A stretch of 32,864 bases of DNA from Roseomonas sp. GTDB taxonomy: Bacteria; Pseudomonadota; Alphaproteobacteria; Acetobacterales; Acetobacteraceae. Both the position numbers and the translations under genes were made by a program. The DNA lies in the NCBI GenBank assembly GCA_028288745.1, contig JAQGHX010000017.1, positions 1-32,864 on the forward strand, given 5' to 3'. Each line of letters opens with the position of its first letter. The stretch's first letter is position 1. This document shows positions 27,310-32,864 of the stretch, piece after piece. The notes under the pieces were generated by a model. It was not told where the DNA came from. It did no database searches and saw only the letters and a program-made list of their open reading frames with translations.

Positions 27310-28144
27310 GCGGCGGGTGCCGCGCCAAGCTATCATGGGAAGCCCATTGAACCTGGCGGCGGTGGCGATGCTGGCGGTGCTGCTGGGCTGCGCCGCCGCC
27401 GGCCCCTGGCTGGTGTCCCACGACCCCATCGCCACCAACACGGCCATGGCGCTGCGGCCGCCCTCGGCGGCGCACTGGTTCGGCACCGACCAACTGGGGC
27501 GGGATGTGTTCTCGCGCGTCGTGGCGGCGGCGCGGCTGGACCTGGCCATCGCCTTCGCGGCGGTCTCGCTGTCGCTGGTGCCGGGCGCGGTGCTGGGGGC
27601 GGCGATGGGGTATTTCCGGGGGCGGCTGGATGCCATCGGCGGCCGCGCCACCGACGTGCTGATGGCCTTTCCGCTCTTCGTGCTGGCGATGGCCATGGTG
27701 GCGGCGCTGGGCAATTCCGTCTCCAGCGTGGTCTGCGCCACCGCCGTCATCAACCTGCCCTTCTATATCCGCCTGGCCCGCGCCGAAGCCGCCATCCGCC
27801 GCGACCTGGGCTATATCGAGGCCGCACGGGCCGGCGGGTCCAGCCATGCGCGCATCCTGCGGGTCTTCGTGCTGCCCAACATCATGCCCGCCCTGGTGGT
27901 GCAGGCCTCGGTCAACCTGGGCTGGGCGGTGCTGAACACGGCGGGTCTGTCCTTCATCGGCCTGGGCGTACGGGCGCCGGCGCCGGAATGGGGGATCATG
28001 GTGGCCGAGGGCGCGCAGTTCGTCCTCTCCGGCCGCTGGTGGATCGCGGGCTTCCCCGGGCTCGCGCTGATGCTGGCGGTGCTCTGCTTCAACCTGCTGG
28101 GTGACGCGCTGCGCGACGTGGCCGACCCAAGGGCGCGCGTATGA
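27302..28144 (+). CDS. ABC transporter permease, DppC/OppC type
   Basis: ATG 27302 lies inside the end of the previous gene (8-bp overlap) and gives 280 residues. Features follow DppC: an N-terminal membrane helix (LNLAAVAMLAVLLGCAAAGP), the periplasmic motif HWFGTDQLGRDVFSRVV, and then a five-helix permease domain with the coupling loop YIEAARAGGSSHARILRVFV and LPNIMPALVVQA. The C-terminus, LCFNLLGDALRDVADPR, is diagnostic. A second in-frame ATG (MGSPLNL, 27335) is possible, but the overlap suggests translational coupling from the upstream permease. The stop overlaps the next start as ATGA. Confidence 0.96.
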   Translation: MRERRVPRQAIMGSPLNLAAVAMLAVLLGCAAAGPWLVSHDPIATNTAMALRPPSAAHWFGTDQLGRDVFSRVVAAARLDLAIAFAAVSLSLVPGAVLGAAMGYFRGRLDAIGGRATDVLMAFPLFVLAMAMVAALGNSVSSVVCATAVINLPFYIRLARAEAAIRRDLGYIEAARAGGSSHARILRVFVLPNIMPALVVQASVNLGWAVLNTAGLSFIGLGVRAPAPEWGIMVAEGAQFVLSGRWWIAGFPGLALMLAVLCFNLLGDALRDVADPRARV

Positions 28145-29109
28145 GCGAGGCCCTGCTCTCCGTGCGCGACCTGTCCGTCGCGTTCCGCACCCGCGGCGGC
28201 ACCCTGCGCGCTGTGGAGGGCGTGTCCTTCGGCGTGGTGAAGGGCGAGATCCTCGGCATCGTGGGGGAAAGCGGTTCCGGCAAATCCGTCACGGCGCTGG
28301 CGCTGCTGGGGCTGCTGGACGCGGCGGCGCATGTCACCTCCGGCCGCGTGGTCTTCGGCGGGCAGGACCTGCTGCTTCTGGGGCAGGCGGCGCTGAACGG
28401 CCTGCGCGGGGCGGAACTGTCGATCGTCTTCCAGAATCCGCGCGCGGCGCTGAACCCGATCCGCGCGGTGGGCGCGCAGATCGCCGATGTCATCGCCCGC
28501 CACGACCCCGGCCCCGCCGCCGCCATCCGCGCGCGGATGCTGGACGCGCTCCGCCAGATGCGCATCGCGGATCCCGAGCATCGCGCGGCCGCCCTGCCGC
28601 ATGAGCTTTCAGGGGGCCTGTGCCAGCGCATCGGCATCGCCATGGCGCTGGCCTGTTCGCCCCGGCTGCTGATCGCGGACGAGCCGACCACGGGCCTCGA
28701 CGTCACCACCCAGGCGGCGGTGATGGACCTGCTGCGCGACACGGTGCGGCGGCGCGGCATGGGCGCCGTGCTGATCACGCACGACCTCGCGCTTGCCTCG
28801 GCATATTGCGACCGGATCGTGGTGATGCATGCGGGGCAGGTGGTGGAGGATGCGCCGGTGGCCAGCCTCTTCGCCCGGCCGCGCCACCCCTATACCGCCG
28901 CGCTGCTGGGCGGCATGCCGTCCCGCGCGGAGAGTATCGACGCCCTGGTGCCGGTGCCCGGCAGCCCGCCGGACCTGCGTCGGGCCGATCTGCCGCCGTG
29001 CCGTTTCAGCGAGCGCTGCGGGCGCCGCCAGCCTCTCTGTGCCACGCCCGGCCTGCGCCTCGGGGAGCAGGCGCCGGGCCACCGCGTCGCCTGCCGGTTG
29101 CCGCTGTGA
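28141..29109 (+). CDS. ABC transporter ATPase, DppD/OppD type
   Basis: The 322-residue ATPase has Walker A GESGSGKS at 42-49, a Q-loop in VFQNPRAALNP, the signature LSGGLCQRIGIAMALA, Walker B LLIADEPTTGLD and the switch His in LITHDLALA. The signature has GLC where most relatives have GMR or GMQ, a mild variation. The C-terminal oligopeptide-transporter extension (CRFSERCGRRQPLC) has Cys residues placed as in family members that carry a [4Fe-4S] cluster. Translation is coupled to the permease by ATGA and to the next ATPase by GTGA. Confidence 0.96.
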   Translation: MSEALLSVRDLSVAFRTRGGTLRAVEGVSFGVVKGEILGIVGESGSGKSVTALALLGLLDAAAHVTSGRVVFGGQDLLLLGQAALNGLRGAELSIVFQNPRAALNPIRAVGAQIADVIARHDPGPAAAIRARMLDALRQMRIADPEHRAAALPHELSGGLCQRIGIAMALACSPRLLIADEPTTGLDVTTQAAVMDLLRDTVRRRGMGAVLITHDLALASAYCDRIVVMHAGQVVEDAPVASLFARPRHPYTAALLGGMPSRAESIDALVPVPGSPPDLRRADLPPCRFSERCGRRQPLCATPGLRLGEQAPGHRVACRLPL

Positions 29110-30116
29110 CGGCGCTGCTGGAGGCGCGTGGCCTGTGCAAGGCCTTCGCCCTGCCAGGGCGGCGCAGCCTGCGCCGGTTTTGGGCGGCGGCGCCCGTGCG
29201 GCGGCTGCACGCCGTGGATGGGGTGGACCTGAGCATCCGGCATGGCGAGGCGCTCGGGCTGGTGGGAGAATCCGGCTGCGGGAAATCCACCCTGGCGCGG
29301 CTGGTCGGCCGGCTGATCCAGCCCGATGCGGGGGAGGTACTGCTGGATGGCACGCCGCTCCATGACATCGCGCCGCGCGCTTTCGCGGCCTCCGCCTGGC
29401 GGCGGCAGATCCAGATGGTGTTCCAGGACCCCACGGGCAGCCTGAACCCGCGCTTCAGCGTCTTCGAGGCTATCGCCGACCCGGTGGGGCAGTTGCTGCC
29501 CGCCGAAAGCCGGGCGGCGCGGCGCGCGCGGGTGGAGCAGGCCGCCGCCCGGCTGGGCCTGCCGCCGGAGCTCTTCGCCCGCTACCCGCATCAGCTTTCC
29601 GGCGGGCAGAAGGCGCGGGTCGGCATCGCGCGGGCCATGGCGGTGGAACCGCGCCTGCTGGTGCTGGACGAGCCGACATCGGCGCTGGATGCCTCGGTGC
29701 AGGCGGTGGTGCTGAAGCTGCTGGCGCAATTGCGGCGGGAAACGGGGGTGGCGCTGCTCTTCGTCAGCCACGACCTGCATGTGGTGCGGCTGCTCTGCGA
29801 CCGGATCGCGGTGATGCGGATGGGCCAGGTGGTGGAAAGCGGCCCGGCCCGGCAGGTGCTCGCCGCGCCGCGCCACCCTTATACGCGGGCGCTGGTTTCG
29901 GCCGCGCCCCGTCCGCCCGGCATGGCGCCCAGGGCGCGGGAGATATTGCCCGGCGAGAACCGCAGCCCGGTGGACCCCGACCCGATAGCCTGCCGGCTGC
30001 ATGGCCGCTGCCCGCGCGGCACCGCCTTCTGCGCCACCACGCCGCCCGCGCTGCGCGAAGTGGCGCCGGGCTGGATGGCACGCTGCCATTTCCCCCTGGA
30101 ACCCGCGGCAACCTGA
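29106..30116 (+). CDS. ABC transporter ATPase, DppF/OppF type
   Basis: GTG 29106 overlaps the DppD stop as GTGA and gives 336 residues; the longer open frame upstream is a shadow of dppD. Walker A GESGCGKS is at 54-61, followed by MVFQDPTGSLNPR, the signature LSGGQKARVGIARAMA, Walker B LLVLDEPTSALDASVQ and SHDLHVVRL. The C-terminal oligopeptide domain carries CRLHGRCP and a later Cys in GTAFCATT. With DppD it forms the asymmetric ATP-hydrolysing pair that powers the importer. An insertion of basic residues after the first strand (LPGRRSLRRFWAAAPVRR) is usual for DppF. Confidence 0.96.
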   Translation: MTALLEARGLCKAFALPGRRSLRRFWAAAPVRRLHAVDGVDLSIRHGEALGLVGESGCGKSTLARLVGRLIQPDAGEVLLDGTPLHDIAPRAFAASAWRRQIQMVFQDPTGSLNPRFSVFEAIADPVGQLLPAESRAARRARVEQAAARLGLPPELFARYPHQLSGGQKARVGIARAMAVEPRLLVLDEPTSALDASVQAVVLKLLAQLRRETGVALLFVSHDLHVVRLLCDRIAVMRMGQVVESGPARQVLAAPRHPYTRALVSAAPRPPGMAPRAREILPGENRSPVDPDPIACRLHGRCPRGTAFCATTPPALREVAPGWMARCHFPLEPAAT

Positions 30117-30433
30117 CGGGCCGCGCTGCCCGCGCGGCGATTGCCAGTGAATCGACAGGTCTTTCCAGCACCGGATAAGGTTCGGAATACCCCAGCCTGG
30201 TCCAGCAGCCTTTCTGACCGGTCACCGCTGCCGCCCGTTGCATGACCCAGCCGTAATACAGGCGGAAAAGCTGATCCATCCGTCAGGTAGACGCGATAGA
30301 CGGCCCGTTATTCCGCTCTACCCTGGGCCCGCGATCTGAACCCGCAACGCAGGAAGGCGAGCCTCCATTTGCCGAGGCAACAGGAAGGCACGCGGAGGTT
30401 GCGGCCCATAAACAAAATGGGGAGGGAAACGAG
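30117..30433. other. Intergenic region after the ABC operon, 317 bp
   Basis: No supported gene is present. A leftward open frame beginning ATG 30279 (MDQLFRLYYGWVM) runs into the antisense of the dppF-type gene and matches nothing I know. Base composition here is less GC-rich and less codon-like than in neighbouring genes. The last part contains the promoter and ribosome site (GGAGGGAAACGAG) of the decayed MFS gene. Confidence 0.45.
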
Positions 30434-30835
30434 ATGACGGAACGCATCGTTGACGCGGCGGGAAGGCTCGACCGGTTTACCGATCGGGCGCTTCCACTGG
30501 CGGCTGTTCGCGCTGATCGGCGCGGGCATGTTCTTCGATGGCCTGGATAGTTACGTCGCCGGCGGCGTGCTCGGCTCCCTGACCCAGACCGGGTGGTCCA
30601 CCCTTGCCCTGAACGCGCATTTCATATCCGCGACCTTGTCGGCATGACGATCGGCGCCTGGGTCGGGGGCATCATGGGCGACCGTTATGGCCGCCGCGCC
30701 GCCTACCAGATCAACCTGCTCATCTTCGGGCTGGCATCCCTGGCGAGGGCCTTCGCGCCCTCGATGGAATGGCTGATCGGCGCCCGGCTCGATCCCGAGG
30801 ATGCCGCGCCGCGTCAGATGCAGTTCGCCGAATGA
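30434..30835 (+). pseudogene. Collapsed MFS transporter remnant
   Basis: A good Shine-Dalgarno (GGGAGGG) precedes ATG 30434 (MTERIVDAAGRLDR), but the frame slips near 30478, where an extra T moves the reading from RLDR to LPIGRFHWRLFALIGAG. It slips again near 30638, where one missing base moves ISAT(L) to VGMTIGAW. The preserved parts cover the first membrane helices and the MFS signature loop GGIMGDRYGRRAAYQ, up to APSMEWLIGARL. There the usual remaining 300 or so residues are absent; only a short tail (DPEDAAPRQMQFAE) that may be the old C-terminus follows. So the gene suffered two single-base shifts and a large internal deletion. The substrate of the ancestor, probably a sugar or organic acid, cannot be told. 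Confidence 0.85.
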
Positions 30836-30888
30836 CCCGGCGCGGGGCGATGCCGGCCCTGGATTGAGTGGTCTCTCCTGAATGGAAA

Positions 30889-30920
30889 GGCGCGGAGGAC
30901 CGGTGCCTCCGCGCCGTTTT
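30889..30920 (+). terminator. Rho-independent terminator
   Basis: A perfect 10-bp stem, GGCGCGGAGG with CCTCCGCGCC, around a 7-base loop (ACCGGTG) is followed by GTTTT. It lies 54 bp after the MFS remnant and 41 bp before the end of the leftward metallo-hydrolase gene. The leftward side has only CTTTCC, so termination is expected mainly on the rightward strand. Confidence 0.88.
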
Positions 30921-30961
30921 CATGTCCGGCCGCGCCCGCCCATCGCGCCGGGCGGCCAGCC

Positions 30962-31975
30962 TCAGCCCTGATGCGTGGGCGCCCTGCGGTAGCGCGGCAG
31001 CCCGTCCGCCCCGCGCTCGCGCAGCACCGTGCCGGCGGTCACCAGGCGGTTGATATGCGCCAGCCCCTCGCCGATGACGAAGCCCACCTGGCTGTCATCC
31101 ACCACGCGGGGGAACAGCACGCGCGCGGCCTCGTAGGCGGTCATCGGCGTGGCGAGGGCTTCGGTCAGCGTCGCCAGCCGCTCGGCATGGTGGGCGTCCA
31201 GCGCCTCGATGCGGGCATGCAGGCCGTTGAAGGGCTCGCCATGCGAGGGCAGCACCATGGTCCCGGCTGGCAGGTCGCGAAAACTGTCGTTGCTGCCAAG
31301 GAAATCGGCCAGCGGGTCGGCATCCGGCTCCCAGCTCAGCACGCCGATATAGGGCGAGATACGCGGCAGGATCTGGTCGGCGCCGATCAGCACGCCAAGT
31401 TCCGGGCAATAGAGGCAGACCATCTCCGGCGCATGGCCCCGGCCGATGCGCACCTGCCAGGAGCGGCCGCCGATTTTCAGCGTGTCGCCGCCGCCCAGCA
31501 CCTGATAGGTGGGCGGCAGGCCCATCACCTCGGACCGGTAGAGCGGGGGGCGGGCGGTCAGGTGCGCGATATAGCGTTCCGGTGCGCCCGCGGCCCGGCC
31601 CATCTCCTGCTGCTGCCGGTTCAGGGAGCCGCTCTCCTCGGCCAGCAGCATGCGGGTCAGCAGGTATTCGGTGCGGCTCATCAGCAGGGGGGCGCGCCAG
31701 TGCCGGCACATCCAGCCGGCCAGGCCGACATGGTCGTAGTGGAAATGCGTGATCAGCACGCGCGTGACAGGCAGCCCCTCCAGCACGCTGTCGAAGACGG
31801 ATTGCCAAAGCTCCACCGCCCCTTCCACCCGCGGCCCGGCATCGACCACCAGCCAGCCTTCCCCATCGCGCAGTAGCCAGCAGTTCACATGGCCGGGCGG
31901 GAAGGGCAGCGGCACCCGGACGCGGACCAGGCCGGGCAGGATCTGCGTGGTTTCGCCGGGAAGGGGTGGCTGCAT
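30962..31975 (-). CDS. Metallo-beta-lactamase-fold hydrolase, glyoxalase II/LACTB2-like
   Basis: ATG 31975 (MQPPLPGETTQILPGLVRVRV) gives 337 residues and starts just before the first strand of the fold. An upstream ATG at 32071 (MTADATPP) is possible but adds a low-similarity stretch. The metal motif THFHYDHVG, the later His in GRGHAPEM, the Asp in GADQILPR and the His in VLPSHGEPF are all present, so the enzyme should be active. A C-terminal winged-helix-like segment (DDSQVGFVIGEGLAHINRLV) follows, as in LACTB2-type proteins and related thioester hydrolases. Substrate is unknown. It has no signal peptide. It lies 228 bp downstream of mutL on the same strand; no functional link is evident. 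Confidence 0.92.
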   Translation of the reverse strand: MQPPLPGETTQILPGLVRVRVPLPFPPGHVNCWLLRDGEGWLVVDAGPRVEGAVELWQSVFDSVLEGLPVTRVLITHFHYDHVGLAGWMCRHWRAPLLMSRTEYLLTRMLLAEESGSLNRQQQEMGRAAGAPERYIAHLTARPPLYRSEVMGLPPTYQVLGGGDTLKIGGRSWQVRIGRGHAPEMVCLYCPELGVLIGADQILPRISPYIGVLSWEPDADPLADFLGSNDSFRDLPAGTMVLPSHGEPFNGLHARIEALDAHHAERLATLTEALATPMTAYEAARVLFPRVVDDSQVGFVIGEGLAHINRLVTAGTVLRERGADGLPRYRRAPTHQG

Positions 31976-32203
31976 CGGTCTGAAATCCGCTCCGGTTCGG
32001 TTTTGGCGTAGCGTGTGCGACGCTATTTTGCCATGCACCGGGCGCGATGGCGGGGTTGCGTCTGCCGTCATGCTGCCCCGCCCGCCCGTATCTGAGGCGC
32101 GCGGTCCTTGCCACGAAAGCCCCCGCCGGCCGGAAGGCGGGCGCGGCGGCCAAAACGATGACTTCACACCTCGACGGTCCACGCTTTGGGGCGGTAGGCG
32201 GGC

Positions 32204-32864
32204 TTAGCGCCGCCCGAACAGTTTCTCGAACTCGGCCTTGCCGAAGCGCAGGAAGGTGGGGCGGCCGTGGCTGCAGGTGGCGGCGCGTGGCGTTGCTTCC
32301 ATCTGCCGCAGCAGCGCCCCCATTTCCTCGGGCTTCAGGCGGCGGCCGGCGCGGATGGAGCCGTGGCAGGCCATGCGGGCGATGGCGGCATCCAGCCGGC
32401 GGTCCAGCGCGGTGGCTTCCTCCCATTCCGCCAGCTCGGCCGAGAGGTCGCGCAGCAGCGGCGCCGGGTCGGGCGTGCCGAGCAGCGCCGGCATGGCGCG
32501 CACCAGCAGGGCGCCGGCGCCGAAACCCTCGATCTCCAGCCCCAGCCGGGCGAGGGCGGGCGCGGCCTCAGCGAGCCGGGCGGCATCCAGCGCCGGCATC
32601 TCGACCACGGCGGGCAGCAGCAGCGGCTGGGCGCGCACCTGCCCGGCCAGGAACTGCGCGCGCAACTGTTCGTGCATCAGCCGTTCATGCGCCGCGTGCT
32701 GGTCCACCAGCACCAGCGCGCCATCCGGCGCTTCCGAGAGGATGTAGGTGTCCATCAACTGGGCCAGGGGCCGGCCCAACGGCGCGTCGTCGCCCGGCGG
32801 CAGGGCGGGGTCGTGGGCGGCCTGTCCCGACGCGAACTGACCCGACGCGAACTGGCCCGCCGCG
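32204..32864 (-). CDS. mutL: DNA mismatch repair protein MutL, C-terminal part
   Basis: The frame enters from the right edge and ends at 32204, covering about the last 220 residues. It is the dimerisation and nicking domain of MutL. The metal-dependent endonuclease motif DQHAAHERLMHE is intact, and the supporting motifs ACHGSIRAG and CSHGRPT near the C-terminus are present, ending FGKAEFEKLFGRR. MutL proteins with this motif nick the new strand during mismatch repair, which fits an alphaproteobacterium without MutH. The interdomain linker at the window edge contains a short repeated GQFAS unit, encoded by a 15-bp tandem repeat. The N-terminal ATPase domain lies outside the window. Confidence 0.97.
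   Translation of the reverse strand, partial: AAGQFASGQFASGQAAHDPALPPGDDAPLGRPLAQLMDTYILSEAPDGALVLVDQHAAHERLMHEQLRAQFLAGQVRAQPLLLPAVVEMPALDAARLAEAAPALARLGLEIEGFGAGALLVRAMPALLGTPDPAPLLRDLSAELAEWEEATALDRRLDAAIARMACHGSIRAGRRLKPEEMGALLRQMEATPRAATCSHGRPTFLRFGKAEFEKLFGRR
32826..32855 (-). repeat. 15-bp tandem repeat in the mutL linker
   Basis: Two adjacent 15-base units (32826-32840 and 32841-32855) differ only at the last base and encode GQFAS units in the flexible linker between the MutL domains. Being in frame and in a linker, copy-number changes would be tolerated; further units may lie beyond the edge. Confidence 0.85.

Noticed and set aside
30120-30279. Leftward open frame starting MDQLFRLYYGWVM after the ABC operon
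   Set aside because: It has no recognisable family, no good ribosome site and runs on into the antisense strand of the dppF-type gene before stopping. Its codon use is not like that of neighbouring genes.

Overview
The window is very GC-rich DNA. Its gene content fits an alphaproteobacterium, most likely the Acetobacteraceae (a Roseomonas-like lineage); this rests on remembered family resemblance and was not computed. Coding is dense, most genes read with strongly GC-biased third positions, and several starts are TTG or GTG supported by good ribosome binding sites. I see no transposase, integrase, CRISPR array or phage gene.

Positions 1-8300 are housekeeping DNA. They hold the start of a family-4 uracil-DNA glycosylase (leftward), ETF-ubiquinone oxidoreductase, a secreted two-domain protein of unknown role, a TPR protein followed after 5 bp by ispE, tRNA-Gln(UUG), and a full-length RpoD-type sigma-70 factor. 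The rpoD gene has a 487-bp leader with a spaced direct repeat and a perfect palindrome. A dyad-rich REP-like element overlaps its stop codon.

Positions 8400-15300 read leftward and look like a stress or regulatory island: an ECF sigma factor, three Crp/Fnr paralogues (the middle one frameshifted), an oil-body-associated-protein (DUF1264) homologue with a Tat signal, a short-chain dehydrogenase with a lipoprotein signal, and a metallo-beta-lactamase-fold hydrolase. The first Crp gene, the DUF1264 gene, the dehydrogenase and the hydrolase may be co-transcribed.

Positions 15700-18200 carry a GH1-like glycosidase divergent from galE. Positions 18250-30120 are transport and catabolism: a peptide-type ABC solute-binding protein divergent from a decayed hydantoinase or dihydropyrimidinase gene; a Bug/TctC-type solute-binding protein divergent from a GntR/FadR regulator whose probable operator covers a consensus -10 box; then an Old Yellow Enzyme and a complete Dpp/Opp-type ABC transporter (binding protein, two permeases, two ATPases), the last four genes overlapping each other. 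After this come a collapsed MFS transporter remnant, a rho-independent terminator, a second metallo-beta-lactamase-fold protein, and the C-terminal part of MutL running off the right edge.

I did not find a clearly new multi-gene system. The best leads are the tandem Crp array beside the ECF sigma factor, the lipoprotein dehydrogenase with its neighbours, the control region and possible paralogue status of the RpoD gene, the GntR operator/promoter overlap, and three decaying genes, one of them broken by an exact 13-bp duplication.
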